Assembly: GCF_009770985.1 (NCBI RefSeq)
Contig: NZ_WSRW01000001.1
Location: 992,001 to 1,056,000 of the forward strand
Origin: Mucilaginibacter lacusdianchii
Lineage (GTDB): Bacteria; Bacteroidota; Bacteroidia; Sphingobacteriales; Sphingobacteriaceae
DNA: 64,000 nucleotides
Reading direction: 5' to 3'
Both the position numbers and the translations under genes were made by a program. Under the pieces are notes generated by a model. The model worked only from the letters and a program-made list of their open reading frames with translations. It had not been told where the DNA came from and did not search any database. Each line of letters begins with the position of its first letter. The first letter of the stretch is position 1. Of this stretch, positions 1-8,828 are shown piece by piece.

Positions 1-340
1 TATCGGGCGGAAACACACTTTTTTCGAAAAAAGGCTGCATCATTTTTTTAAAGTTGCCTTTCCACTCGGTGCCATGCGGCTTTACTTTGTGCTGATGCTG
101 GTTCCAGGTATACAGATGCGCAAACTCGTGCACGGTGGTTACCAAAAACGCGTAAGGATTTAAATTATGATTTACGGAAATTCGATGCCCTTTACCGGCA
201 TAAGGCGGACGATAGTCACCAAACTTACTGTTACGGCTACGCGATATTTTAAACTCGCACTTAAAATGATCTATCCAGCGGCTTATTAAAGGGGCCGCTT
301 CTGGGGGTAGGTACTTTTCTAAAACTTTTACTTTATCCAC
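1..340 (-). CDS. SprT-like zinc metallopeptidase-fold protein (3' end off the window)
   Basis: About 113 codons are present; the C-terminus lies beyond the left edge. The reverse-strand translation carries HEFAH (about residues 71-75) and a later PHGTEW segment (His about 89), the HExxH plus distal His pattern of SprT-like proteins. No ATG opens the frame. GTG at 340 is the most likely start because a TATATTTG promoter box lies 14 nt upstream and leaves no room for a longer protein. Family members are presumed zinc proteases or DNA-binding proteins; the substrate here is unknown. Confidence 0.8.
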   Translation of the reverse strand, partial: MDKVKVLEKYLPPEAAPLISRWIDHFKCEFKISRSRNSKFGDYRPPYAGKGHRISVNHNLNPYAFLVTTVHEFAHLYTWNQHQHKVKPHGTEWKGNFKKMMQPFFEKSVFPPD

Positions 341-353
341 AAAAACCTCAGCA

Positions 354-361
354 CAAATATA
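354..361 (-). promoter_or_regulatory. Bacteroidota -7 box for the SprT-like gene
   Basis: TATATTTG on the minus strand fits TAnnTTTG, 14 nt before the GTG start, in the 33-bp gap after feoB. No clear -33 TTTG was seen. Confidence 0.4.
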
Positions 362-373
362 GGTGGTAGAGTG

Positions 374-2488
374 CTATTTCAGCAGTTGGTAGGTAATAAA
401 GCTGGCTGCATAAGCCAGCAGAGTCATATATACAAACTGGGCAGCAGGCCAGCGCCAGTTCTTGGTTTCGCGGTAAACTACCGCTACGGTACTGGCACAT
501 TGCATAGCAAACGCATAAAACATCATAAGCGAAGCAGCTACGGCAAAAGTAAACACCGGCTGCCCCGTTTCGGTATTGCGAGCGCTGCCCATTTTTTCTT
601 TTACCGATTGTATCTCATCAGCATTACCATCTACGCTGTAAATGGTAGCCATTGTACCCACAAATACTTCTCGGGCAGCAAATGAAGTGATGAGGGCAAT
701 TCCAATTTTCCAGTCAAAACCCAACGGGCGGATTGCCGGTTCTATAGCATGACCTAAGTAACCTGCATAAGAACTTTCCAGCTTTTCAGAAGCCTTAGCA
801 TGTTCCAGTTCGCTTGGCTTCATTTTTTGACCATATTGCGGCTGGCTATATTTTTTCTCGATCTCGTCAAAGTGATTTCCCGGCCCGTATGAGGCAAGTA
901 CCCACAAAATGATAGATACGGCAATAATTACCTTCCCGGCTTGCAATACAAAGGTCTTAGCCCTATCGAACATCGTTAAAAACACATTGTTCCACCTTGG
1001 CATACGGTATACCGGCAACTCCATGATAAAATAGCCACGCTCGCGTGCTTTTAAAATGTATTTCATTACCCAGGCTACCACAATGGCTGATACCAAACTG
1101 AGCACATACATACCGGTTAAGGCCAAACCTTGCAAGTTAAATATCCACCATACATTACGGTTAGGTACAACCAATGCGATCAGTAAGGTATAAACCGGTA
1201 AGCGGGCTGAGCAGGTTACCAATGGCGTTACCATAATGGTGATCATGCGGTCTTTCCAGTTTTCGATGGTACGGGTACTCATAATAGAGGGAACCGCACA
1301 GGCAAAACCGCCAATCAGCGGCACTACCGATTTACCGTTCAAGCCTACCTTACGCATCAGCTTATCCATCATAAACGTAACGCGGGCCATATAGCCGGTG
1401 TCTTCCAGGATAGAAATAAAAGCAAACAGGATAGCAATCTGCGGAATAAATACTAGCACGCCACTCAACCCGGCAACTACACCATCGGCCAGCAAATCGG
1501 TAAGCGGACCGGCCGGCATCAGTGTATGCACGCCTTTCTGCGCCCAGATGAACAATTGCTCAATTAAAGCCATTGGGTATTCCGACCACGAAAAAATGGC
1601 CTGGAACATAAACAGCAAAATGGCAAAGAATATTACAAAGCCAAATACCCGGTGGGTTAACACCTTATCTATCCGGTTACTGGTGGTTTCTTTATGTGCT
1701 GTTTCTTTTTTGCTGACAGTATCGTACAGCAAATCATTAATGTAATTGTAGCGCGCAATGGTTTCCGTAGCCTGTGCTTTCTGCGAGTGAAAACTATATT
1801 GCTGCTCAAGCTCTTCTATGCGGTTACTTTCATCGGGCGACAAAAACCTTAACGTTTCGTGCTGATGAGCCAGTTGCAGGGCGTAATACGGATTATCCAC
1901 CTGCATCTCTTCGCCTATGGTATCAATCAATTGCGGTGCCAATGATTTGACATCGATAGTATCTTCCTGCAAGGCAAACTGGTTGGCGTATGATATTTGT
2001 ATTTTTAGATCTTCGATACCTTCATTACGGCGGGCTGAAATAGGTATAACCGGAACACCCAACTTTTTAGACAAGCCGTTTACATCAATATCGATGCCTT
2101 CCTTTTTGGCAACATCCATCATATTTAGGGCAACCAAAACAGGAATTTTTAAATCGGCAACTTGGGTATATAATAGCAGGTTGCGCTTTAGGTTAGAAGC
2201 GTCAAGGATAATAACAATAAGGTCAGGGTTCAATTCGTTGGCGCGGTCGGCCAGTACCGATAAAACGATAGATTCGTCGCGGCTTTTAGGATAAAGGCTA
2301 TAGGTACCCGGCAGGTCGATGACTTGCGCACGCCTACCATCGGGTAAATTGCAGTACCCGGTCTTTTTATCGACCGTAACACCCGGAAAGTTTCCTATTT
2401 TTTGGTTTAACCCGGTTAAAAGATTAAATAATGTTGATTTACCGGTGTTGGGATTTCCTACTAACGCAACTCTAATCTCTGCCTTCAA
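374..2488 (-). CDS. feoB: Ferrous iron transport protein B
   Basis: 704 aa, normal length. The N-terminal G domain shows G1 GNPNTGKS (residues 11-18), G3 DLPGTYSL and G4 NMMD. After a helical linker the C-terminal half holds the permease domain with two Gate-type regions and many hydrophobic segments. The protein sits in the inner membrane and moves Fe2+ inward, driven or gated by GTP hydrolysis. The frame opens with TTG (no ATG precedes the G1 motif), 8 nt after the feoA stop, so the two genes are cotranscribed. There is no separate feoC. Confidence 0.97.
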   Translation of the reverse strand: MKAEIRVALVGNPNTGKSTLFNLLTGLNQKIGNFPGVTVDKKTGYCNLPDGRRAQVIDLPGTYSLYPKSRDESIVLSVLADRANELNPDLIVIILDASNLKRNLLLYTQVADLKIPVLVALNMMDVAKKEGIDIDVNGLSKKLGVPVIPISARRNEGIEDLKIQISYANQFALQEDTIDVKSLAPQLIDTIGEEMQVDNPYYALQLAHQHETLRFLSPDESNRIEELEQQYSFHSQKAQATETIARYNYINDLLYDTVSKKETAHKETTSNRIDKVLTHRVFGFVIFFAILLFMFQAIFSWSEYPMALIEQLFIWAQKGVHTLMPAGPLTDLLADGVVAGLSGVLVFIPQIAILFAFISILEDTGYMARVTFMMDKLMRKVGLNGKSVVPLIGGFACAVPSIMSTRTIENWKDRMITIMVTPLVTCSARLPVYTLLIALVVPNRNVWWIFNLQGLALTGMYVLSLVSAIVVAWVMKYILKARERGYFIMELPVYRMPRWNNVFLTMFDRAKTFVLQAGKVIIAVSIILWVLASYGPGNHFDEIEKKYSQPQYGQKMKPSELEHAKASEKLESSYAGYLGHAIEPAIRPLGFDWKIGIALITSFAAREVFVGTMATIYSVDGNADEIQSVKEKMGSARNTETGQPVFTFAVAASLMMFYAFAMQCASTVAVVYRETKNWRWPAAQFVYMTLLAYAASFITYQLLK

Positions 2489-2496
2489 CGTTCAAC

Positions 2497-2715
2497 TTAC
2501 TGTAAAATAATGGTAGAAGCCTCTTGCTTGCGCAGGCTAAGCATGTAGCCCGATACATTGATAGCAATAGGATCGCCCAGCGGGGCAACACGCTCTACCC
2601 GGATTTCTTCGCCAGGCAGGCAACCCATTTCCATCAGTTTAACCGACATTTCCAAATCGGTAAACTCTTTGATAATTGCTTTTTTACCTACTTCAAGTTG
2701 AGAGAGCTTCTTCAT
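2497..2715 (-). CDS. feoA: Ferrous iron transport protein A (SH3-like)
   Basis: 72 aa from ATG at 2715; an in-frame TTG at 2727 would add four residues but overlaps the promoter box. It has the small SH3-like beta-barrel pattern of FeoA, including LMEMGCLPGEEIRV and a PIAINVSGYMLSLRK-type C-terminus. FeoA is cytosolic and is thought to modulate FeoB. It lies directly upstream of feoB with 8 nt between them. Confidence 0.95.
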   Translation of the reverse strand: MKKLSQLEVGKKAIIKEFTDLEMSVKLMEMGCLPGEEIRVERVAPLGDPIAINVSGYMLSLRKQEASTIILQ

Positions 2716-2724
2716 ATCAGACAG

Positions 2725-2732
2725 CAAACTTA
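2725..2732 (-). promoter_or_regulatory. -7 box of the feoAB promoter
   Basis: TAAGTTTG on the minus strand, with TTTG at 2753-2756 about 20 nt further upstream as a -33 element: the best two-part match to the Bacteroidota consensus in the window. It ends about 10 nt before the feoA ATG, so the mRNA would be nearly leaderless. No Fur box was identified by eye. Confidence 0.5.
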
Positions 2733-2828
2733 AACCTTATTTAAAACAAATCCAAATAAGAAGTATGTTTACTTTACTACACTTTGTGATGATTACCTCA
2801 TGATGATAATTCCATGTTGGAAAGTATC

Positions 2829-2966
2829 TTAACAAACGTTGCGCACCATCACAGAACTGTTTGAAATTTCACCAAAATGCGGACAATGGCAATCTTTTTT
2901 AAAAATCCCGCATGAAGAAAGACCTACACTTAAACCCACCAACACTAAAAACTTAAACTTTTTCAT
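2829..2966 (-). CDS. Small lipoprotein, 45 aa, unknown function
   Basis: A short minus-strand frame opens with ATG at 2966 inside the last codons of vanZ (14-nt overlap) and stops with TAA at 2829-2831. The product starts MKKFKF, has a hydrophobic stretch and a lipobox GLSSC (Cys19), then a mature part GIFKKDCHCPHFGEIS and a short tail ending in Cys. Signal peptide, lipobox and translational overlap together argue for a real gene at the end of the gcvH-vanZ operon. The CHCPHFG motif is compact and Cys-rich, so metal binding or disulfides are possible, but I recognise no function. Confidence 0.65.
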   Translation of the reverse strand: MKKFKFLVLVGLSVGLSSCGIFKKDCHCPHFGEISNSSVMVRNVC

Positions 2967-3342
2967 TTCGATTTGCAAAAACTGTCATCAACATACTGAA
3001 GGCCGCCATGCCTATGCCTACCGAGTCAGCAAACAAGTCATCCCACTCGCCGCTGCGCCAGGTAAAGATATACAGTTGCAGTATCTCTATCAGGCCGCCA
3101 AAGGCTATGGCTATCAATATAGCCTTAAACGCATGTGCGTAGCTGAAAGTTCCATGCTGACGCATTAATCCGGTGCCAAATAGTACAGTAAACACAAAAA
3201 ACAGCCCACAGTGCACCAGTTTGTCAAAGCCTGGAAAGAACCTGGGCGAATGTGCTACCTCGCCCATTTGCATATCGCAAATCACCAAAACAAATAAAGC
3301 CCACCCTAAGGTGAGCTTTTGATATTTGAAAAATGATTTCAT
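2953..3342 (-). CDS. VanZ-like family membrane protein
   Basis: 129 aa from ATG at 3342; the TTG one codon upstream abuts the gcvH stop. Four hydrophobic segments are visible, and the FDKLVHCGLFFVFTVLFG and GGLIEILQLY segments match the VanZ-like family, whose members are small four-helix membrane proteins of mostly unknown role. It starts 3 nt after gcvH and its end overlaps a small lipoprotein gene, so translation is probably coupled along the three genes. No glycopeptide resistance genes are nearby, so the family name should not be read as a function. Confidence 0.85.
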   Translation of the reverse strand: MKSFFKYQKLTLGWALFVLVICDMQMGEVAHSPRFFPGFDKLVHCGLFFVFTVLFGTGLMRQHGTFSYAHAFKAILIAIAFGGLIEILQLYIFTWRSGEWDDLFADSVGIGMAAFSMLMTVFANRNEKV

Positions 3343-3345
3343 CAA

Positions 3346-3726
3346 TTAAGCGCCAATTAAAGCCTGGTAATCTTCGGCCGATAATAAGCCTTCTACGTCG
3401 GCAACGTCTGCCAAACCTACTTTTACCATCCAGCCGTCACCGTAAGGGTCGGTATTTACTAATTCGGGCTGGCTATCCAGTGCCGGATTAACTTCCAGTA
3501 CAGTAGCTGCAATCGGCATAAATAAATCCGAAACGGTTTTAACAGCCTCTACAGTGCCAAAAACCTCTTCTTTGCTGATCTCCTGACCAACGGTGGTAAT
3601 ATCAATATAAACAATATCGCCCAGCTCACGCTGTGCAAACTCGGTAATGCCTATAAAGGCTTCGTTACCTTCAACTCTGATCCACTCGTGATCTTTGGTG
3701 TATTTCAATTCGGCCGGAAAATTCAT
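3346..3726 (-). CDS. gcvH: Glycine cleavage system H protein
   Basis: 126 aa, full length. The lipoyl-lysine motif [10 protein letters not shown] places the lipoylated residue at Lys63. The H protein carries the methylamine intermediate from glycine between the P, T and L proteins; it may also act as a lipoate donor or reservoir. gcvP and gcvT are not in the window. It heads an operon with a VanZ-like protein and a small lipoprotein. Start ATG at 3726 lies 20 nt after a TATTTTTG box. Confidence 0.97.
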   Translation of the reverse strand: MNFPAELKYTKDHEWIRVEGNEAFIGITEFAQRELGDIVYIDITTVGQEISKEEVFGTVEAVKTVSDLFMPIAATVLEVNPALDSQPELVNTDPYGDGWMVKVGLADVADVEGLLSAEDYQALIGA

Positions 3727-3745
3727 ATCAATTCGTATTGGTGCC

Positions 3746-3753
3746 CAAAAATA
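3746..3753 (-). promoter_or_regulatory. -7 box of the gcvH promoter
   Basis: TATTTTTG on the minus strand, 20 nt before the gcvH ATG. A TTGTG at about 3773-3777 sits at the expected -33 distance. Confidence 0.4.
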
Positions 3754-3868
3754 GTAAAACGTTTAAGTTTAGCACAATGTCGGCAGCTAAAATGCAAGAT
3801 AATTACGTAATCGAAAACTGTATGGGCTTGGTTTTGTTATAATTTCTAAATCATAAAAGACATTTATC

Positions 3869-4462
3869 ATGAAAAAATTATTTTCCGGACTGATGATCGC
3901 CTCTGCTGCACTGTCGTTTCAGGCTTGTAACAGTGGCAGCACCAGCAACGATAGCAAAGCTGTTGCCGATAGTGCTAATGAAACCAAAGACACTTCAACA
4001 GTTGCATCTGCTACCGGCGGTATTGCTGTAGACAGTAAAGACGCACAATTTGCCGTTGAGGCTGCAAACGGCGGTATGGCCGAAGTAGAGCTGGCTAAAT
4101 TGGCCGAAACAAAAGCTACTAACGCTAAAGTAAAAGAGTATGCTGCTATGATGATTAAAGATCACAGCAAAGCAAACGAAGAACTGATGGCTTTGGCTAA
4201 AACCAAAAACATTACATTGCCAACTACCGTAGGTGCCGATCAGCAAAAAGTAATGGATGATCTGAGCAAAAAATCAGGTACTGAATTTGACAAAGGTTAT
4301 GTAGACGCCATGGTTAAAGACCATGACAAAGACGTAAGCTTATTTGAAACTGCATCAAATGATTGCAAAGACGCAGATTTAAAATCGTTTGCCATCAAAA
4401 CTTTACCTGTGCTTAAAATGCACCAACAATCTATCAAAGCCATTCAAGATGGTATGAAATAA
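3869..4462 (+). CDS. DUF4142 domain lipoprotein
   Basis: 197 aa. A lipoprotein signal peptide (MKKLF..., lipobox SFQAC, Cys20) is followed by a Ser/Thr/Asp-rich linker (about 21-50), then a helical domain of the DUF4142 family with paired motifs such as AAMMIKDHSKANEEL and AMVKDHDKDVSLFE. The domain is a ferritin-like four-helix bundle by family knowledge; a metal or redox role is unproven. It is transcribed alone, with its own promoter region and a strong terminator at 4483-4518. Confidence 0.9.
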   Translation: MKKLFSGLMIASAALSFQACNSGSTSNDSKAVADSANETKDTSTVASATGGIAVDSKDAQFAVEAANGGMAEVELAKLAETKATNAKVKEYAAMMIKDHSKANEELMALAKTKNITLPTTVGADQQKVMDDLSKKSGTEFDKGYVDAMVKDHDKDVSLFETASNDCKDADLKSFAIKTLPVLKMHQQSIKAIQDGMK

Positions 4463-4482
4463 TAGTTGATTGTATAAATTAT

Positions 4483-4518
4483 AAAAATGGGGCATGCTTA
4501 CCGGCATGTCCCATTTTT
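4483..4518 (+). terminator. Rho-independent terminator after the DUF4142 gene
   Basis: Two 15-nt arms (4483-4497 and 4504-4518) pair completely apart from one G-T wobble, with a 6-nt loop; the right arm ends in a T run. Confidence 0.85.
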
Positions 4519-4583
4519 GTTACGCGACGGTTTACTCAAGCTAAACAGAAAGTGATATTTTAGGCAAACTAAACGCATGTAGC

Positions 4584-7043
4584 ATGATTAAAAAAGTTTA
4601 CTTATTCGCTTTTTGGCTTACGGTTAGCCATCTGCACCTCTATGCACAAAAGCCGGTTACCGAAGACACTACCGCCCGTTCATCACACCTCAGCAAAATG
4701 AATGGCTATTTTAATATGTTTTGGAACGACCGGACAGGTAGGCTATTTTTAGAGGTAGATAAGCTGAATCAGGAATTTTTATATGTAAACACATTACCTG
4801 CAGGCGTTGGGTCAAATGATTTGGGATTAGATCGAGGGCAAATTGGCGATACCAAAATTGTTAAGTTTATTAAAAGCGGCCCTAAAGTACTGCTGGTTGA
4901 ATCTAATTACCGTTACCGTGCTGTAAGCAGCAACCCTGATGAGCGCAAATCGGTTAACGAGGCGTTTGCTCAATCGGTAATATGGGGATTTAAAGCAGAT
5001 GCTCAAGCCAATGGTCGACTGCTGATAGATATTACACCATTTTTATTACGTGATGCACACCAAATTGCCCCTAAACTGGCAGCGGCCAGTCAGGGTGTAT
5101 ATAAGGCTGATGAAAACCGCTCGGCCCTTTATATGGCCAATACCAAAAATTTTCCGGATAATACCGAAATGGAGGCGATTGTAACATTAGCCACCACTAA
5201 TAGCACCGGACGCGAAATTGCCACAGTAACGCCTGATGCCAACTTTGTAACCGTGCGCATGCATCATTCATTCATCAAGTTGCCCGACGATAATTATCAT
5301 CCACGTGTTTTCGATCCGCGTGCAGGTTTCTTTAGCACCGACTTTATGGACTTTGCTACGCCGATTGATCAACCTATCGTTAAACGCTTCATCAATCGGC
5401 ATCGCCTGCAGAAGAAAAACCCTGGTTCGGCAATGAGCGAGGCTGTAAAACCCATAGTTTACTATGTGGACCGCGGTGCTCCTGAACCGGTGCGCACGGC
5501 GCTGATGGAAGGTGCTGCCTGGTGGAACCAGGCTTTTGAAGCTGCCGGGTATAAAAACGCCTTCCAGGTAAAACTGCTGCCCGAAGATGCCGACCCGATG
5601 GATGTACGGTATAACATTATTCAGTGGGTACACAGATCCAGCCGGGGCTGGTCGTACGGTTCGTCTATTACCGATCCGCGCACGGGCGAAATTATTAAAG
5701 GCCAAGTGTCATTAGGTTCATTACGCGACCGGCAGGACTTTTTAATTGCGGAAGGCTTGGTTCAGCCATATGAAGATGGTAAACCCGTTAGCGATAAAAT
5801 GATGAAACTGGCTCTAGCCCGTTTGCATCAGTTAGCCGCTCATGAGGTTGGGCATACCTTAGGTTTATACCACAACTACGCCGCCAGCACCCGCAACCGC
5901 TCATCGGTGATGGATTACCCGCCGCCAACCATTAGCCTGAAAGCCGATGGCTCCATCGACTTATCAGACGCTTATACTGCCGAAATTGGTGGGTGGGACA
6001 AGCGTGCCATTATTTATGGCTATACCGATTTTGTAAAAGGTACTGACGAAAGCAAAGCCTTAAAAAACACACTGAATGAAACTTTGAAGCAAGGCTATGT
6101 CTTTATCGCCGACGCCGACTCACGCCCTGCCGGCAGCGCCCACCCCAAAGCGCATCTATGGGATAGCGGCAGTGATGCAACTGATGAACTAAACCGACTG
6201 ATGGGTATTCGAAGACATATCATAGACAATTTTTCAGAAAAAAGCATCCGCGAAGATGCGCCAATGGCCACTATAGAAGAAGTATTGGTGCCCATGTACC
6301 TGTTGCACCGGTATCAAATTGAGGCGGCTTCAAAGGCATTGGGCGGTTTATATTATACTTATGCCATTAAAAATGATGGCCAGCCGGTTACCCGAATGGT
6401 TTCCCCTACAGACCAATGGAAAGCATTTGATGCATTGATGAACACTATTACTCCTGATGCCCTGGCATTACCTGAAAAACTGATTGCTAAAATTCCGCCA
6501 AGGCCGGTAGGCTATCCCCGTACACGCGAACTGTTTAAATCGCGCACAGGTTTAACTTTTGACCCTATTAGCGCGGCGGAGTCGGCAACCAGTACAACGC
6601 TTTCATTTATGCTGCAGCCACAACGAGCAGCCCGGCTGGTTGAGTATCAGGCCCGTGATGCCGCGCAACCCGGACTGATTGCCGTGTTGGATAAGCTGAT
6701 AGAACAAACATGGAAAGCCCCACAACAAACCGGTTATAAAGGCGAATTGCAGCGCATGGTAAACAACCAGACACTCGTTCAGCTATTGGCTTTAGGCGCT
6801 ACTAACCAAGCCCCCGAAAATGTACGCAGCATTGTATTGCTTAAAGTAGGTGAATTGAAAAGCTGGTTGCAAACAGCACAAAATTCGGCACAACCGCTCA
6901 CTAAAGCCAATATGCTATTTGCTTTATCACAAATAAAACAATTTGAGGGCAATCCAGACAAGTTTCAGCCTGTGCCAATGCTGCCAATGCCCGATGGTTC
7001 GCCTATTGGTATGGCCGATGGCTGGGAATGCCCTGTTCAGTAA
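4584..7043 (+). CDS. Secreted zinc-dependent metalloprotease (DUF5117/DUF4953 type)
   Basis: 819 aa with an N-terminal signal peptide ending near LHLYAQ. The first half resembles the DUF5117/DUF5118-type region (YFNMFWNDRTGRLFLEVDKL, FLYVNTLPAGVGSND). The catalytic zinc motif is HEVGHTLGLYH, giving His420, Glu421, His424 and a third ligand His430, followed by SSVMDYPPP as a Met-turn-like segment. The C-terminal third is the helical region typical of the family. It probably acts in the periplasm or outside the cell; the substrate is unknown. Monocistronic, with terminators on both sides. Confidence 0.92.
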   Translation: MIKKVYLFAFWLTVSHLHLYAQKPVTEDTTARSSHLSKMNGYFNMFWNDRTGRLFLEVDKLNQEFLYVNTLPAGVGSNDLGLDRGQIGDTKIVKFIKSGPKVLLVESNYRYRAVSSNPDERKSVNEAFAQSVIWGFKADAQANGRLLIDITPFLLRDAHQIAPKLAAASQGVYKADENRSALYMANTKNFPDNTEMEAIVTLATTNSTGREIATVTPDANFVTVRMHHSFIKLPDDNYHPRVFDPRAGFFSTDFMDFATPIDQPIVKRFINRHRLQKKNPGSAMSEAVKPIVYYVDRGAPEPVRTALMEGAAWWNQAFEAAGYKNAFQVKLLPEDADPMDVRYNIIQWVHRSSRGWSYGSSITDPRTGEIIKGQVSLGSLRDRQDFLIAEGLVQPYEDGKPVSDKMMKLALARLHQLAAHEVGHTLGLYHNYAASTRNRSSVMDYPPPTISLKADGSIDLSDAYTAEIGGWDKRAIIYGYTDFVKGTDESKALKNTLNETLKQGYVFIADADSRPAGSAHPKAHLWDSGSDATDELNRLMGIRRHIIDNFSEKSIREDAPMATIEEVLVPMYLLHRYQIEAASKALGGLYYTYAIKNDGQPVTRMVSPTDQWKAFDALMNTITPDALALPEKLIAKIPPRPVGYPRTRELFKSRTGLTFDPISAAESATSTTLSFMLQPQRAARLVEYQARDAAQPGLIAVLDKLIEQTWKAPQQTGYKGELQRMVNNQTLVQLLALGATNQAPENVRSIVLLKVGELKSWLQTAQNSAQPLTKANMLFALSQIKQFEGNPDKFQPVPMLPMPDGSPIGMADGWECPVQ

Positions 7044-7084
7044 AATCTATTTAATTTATAACTACACTTACCATACTTATACTT

Positions 7085-7137
7085 CAGAAACATTCATCAC
7101 GACATCATTGAGTCTAAAATGAATGTTTCTGGCTTTT
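7085..7137 (+). terminator. Terminator after the metalloprotease gene
   Basis: Perfect 13-bp arms at 7085-7097 and 7119-7131 with a 21-nt loop, followed by GCTTTTT. Confidence 0.75.
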
Positions 7138-7152
7138 TAACAGTATAACGAT

Positions 7153-7160
7153 TATACTTG
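7153..7160 (+). promoter_or_regulatory. Possible -7 box of the oxidoreductase gene
   Basis: TATACTTG differs from TAnnTTTG at one base; it ends 4 nt before the ATG at 7165, in the TTGCA context seen at other starts in the window. Confidence 0.25.
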
Positions 7161-7164
7161 CATT

Positions 7165-8193
7165 ATGTCATCACCAATAGTAACCGGATTGTTAGCCTAC
7201 GGTATGTCGGGGCGTCTTTTTCATGCACCATTTTTAACTACCCATCCAGGCTTTAAACTGAAAGCCGTTGTGGAGCGCAACCAAAAAAAGATGGCTCAGC
7301 AATATCCTGAAGTTTTAAGCTATAACAGTATAGGCGAAATACTAAATGATGATGAGATTAATTTAATTGTGGTAAACACACCCAGCCACCTACATTACGA
7401 ACAAACTAAGCAAGCGCTGCTGGCAGGTAAACATGTACTGGTTGAAAAACCAGCCACAGCTACCCTGCCACAGGTATTGGAACTGTTTGCCCTGGCTAAA
7501 CAGGTAAACCGCCGGATATTTGTATACCAGAACCGCCGTTGGGACAGTGGCTTTTTATCGTTGAAAGAAGTAATTGAAAGCGGTAAGCTAGGCAAACTTG
7601 TTGAAGTGCATTTACGATACGACCGGTACAGACTTGCACTTAATGCCAAGCCTTTTAAAGAAGACGCCGAGATACCAACCAGCGGTTTGGTTTATGATTT
7701 GGGCCCGCATGTGATTGACCAGGCCATTGCCTTATTTGGACCACCATTAAGCTGGCACAAGGTAACGGGCATACACCGTCATGGCTCGGTTGTGAACGAT
7801 TATTTTAATATTCAGTTATCGTATCCGCACCAGCTTAAAGTTTTCCTCACCGCGAGTTTGATGGTTGCACAACCTCAGCCCGGCTTTGTAATACATGGCA
7901 CCACCGGTAGTTATATTAAAGACCGTTGTGATGTGCAGGAAGCGCAGTTAGATGCAGGCATGCTGCCTACTGATGTTAGTTATGGTGTAGAACCCGAAGG
8001 CAGCGAGGGCCAGTTGATAACTATCGACAGCAATAATCAAAAACAAATTGAAAAAGTACCGGCACACAAAGCCAGCTATATGGATTTATTTGAAGCGGTG
8101 TATCAGACTTTGACTACCGGTGCGTTATATCCTGTAACGGAAGAGCAGATTGCCTGGCAGATTGAAATACTACAGGCCGAGGACAACAATTGA
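7165..8193 (+). CDS. Gfo/Idh/MocA family NAD(P)-dependent oxidoreductase
   Basis: 342 aa. The N-terminal Rossmann domain begins at VTGLLAYGMSGRLFHAPFL, a GxxGxxFHxPFL variant seen in the YdgJ/YvaA-like branch. The family signature VEKPATATL (the EKP motif) follows at about residue 93, then the C-terminal alpha/beta domain with DLGPHVIDQAIALFG, where the DxxxHxxD His is expected to be catalytic. Substrates in this family are usually sugars, inositol or related polyols; the one here cannot be told. A lipoprotein gene starts 5 nt after its stop. Confidence 0.92.
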   Translation: MSSPIVTGLLAYGMSGRLFHAPFLTTHPGFKLKAVVERNQKKMAQQYPEVLSYNSIGEILNDDEINLIVVNTPSHLHYEQTKQALLAGKHVLVEKPATATLPQVLELFALAKQVNRRIFVYQNRRWDSGFLSLKEVIESGKLGKLVEVHLRYDRYRLALNAKPFKEDAEIPTSGLVYDLGPHVIDQAIALFGPPLSWHKVTGIHRHGSVVNDYFNIQLSYPHQLKVFLTASLMVAQPQPGFVIHGTTGSYIKDRCDVQEAQLDAGMLPTDVSYGVEPEGSEGQLITIDSNNQKQIEKVPAHKASYMDLFEAVYQTLTTGALYPVTEEQIAWQIEILQAEDNN

Positions 8194-8198
8194 GAAAG

Positions 8199-8708
8199 AT
8201 GAAAAAACTGTTATTTATTTTATTTGCCCTAGTTACCATAACCGGGTGCACGCAGGCACAAAACGCCCAATCGGATGAAAAGAGTAATCCTCAAATACAA
8301 AAGCTGGCACCTTACCGCATTCTGAACACAGATAGTGTATATGTAACCCCAGCCCAGCTTAAAAAGAACAAGCCGGTGATGCTGATTTATTTTTCGCCGG
8401 ATTGCAGCCACTGCCAGCACATGATGTACGAGATGCAGCCCAAAATGAAAGAACTGGCCAATGTGCAGATTGTGATGATTACGTTCACTTCTTATCCCAT
8501 GATCAAGGCTTTTTATCGCGATTTCGGCATATCCCGCTATCCTAACATTACCATCGGTACCGAAGGCTATACTTACAAGGTGCAACAATATTACAAGGTA
8601 AAAACTACGCCATACATTGCTATTTACGATGCTAAAGGCAAACTGGTAAAAACCTACGAAAAACCGCCTAAAATTGAAGAGCTGATAAAAGTGGTTAAAA
8701 AAGCTTGA
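8199..8708 (+). CDS. Thioredoxin-fold lipoprotein with CSHC active site (TlpA/redoxin-like)
   Basis: 169 aa from ATG at 8199; an in-frame TTG at 8190 overlaps the upstream stop and is less likely. Signal peptide with lipobox TITGC (Cys17) predicts a membrane-anchored periplasmic protein. The thioredoxin fold carries YFSPDCSHCQHM, with redox cysteines at about 69 and 72, and a TTPYIAIYD segment holding the cis-Pro. It probably reduces or exchanges thiols in the periplasm, a TlpA/ResA-like role. Cotranscribed with the upstream oxidoreductase. Confidence 0.88.
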   Translation: MKKLLFILFALVTITGCTQAQNAQSDEKSNPQIQKLAPYRILNTDSVYVTPAQLKKNKPVMLIYFSPDCSHCQHMMYEMQPKMKELANVQIVMITFTSYPMIKAFYRDFGISRYPNITIGTEGYTYKVQQYYKVKTTPYIAIYDAKGKLVKTYEKPPKIEELIKVVKKA

Positions 8709-8755
8709 CCTTCAGGCGTTCTCCTGGTATCATCGTAATAAAAAATTTACCTGTT

Positions 8756-8791
8756 AAAGCGTGTACACTATCAATAAAGTTACACGCTTTT
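8756..8791 (+). terminator. Terminator after the thioredoxin-like lipoprotein gene
   Basis: Perfect 10-bp arms AAAGCGTGTA (8756-8765) and TACACGCTTT (8781-8790) with a 15-nt loop and trailing T residues. Confidence 0.75.
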
Positions 8792-8828
8792 TGCTGGCTC
8801 GTAAATTTAAAAGACTGATTTTTGCAGG

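Noticed and set aside
371..685. Plus-strand 104-aa reading frame opposite feoB
   Set aside because: Antisense to the well-supported feoB; no family features or own promoter.
2839..3168. Plus-strand 109-aa frame over the vanZ end and small lipoprotein
   Set aside because: Composition of a shadow frame; the minus-strand genes explain the region.
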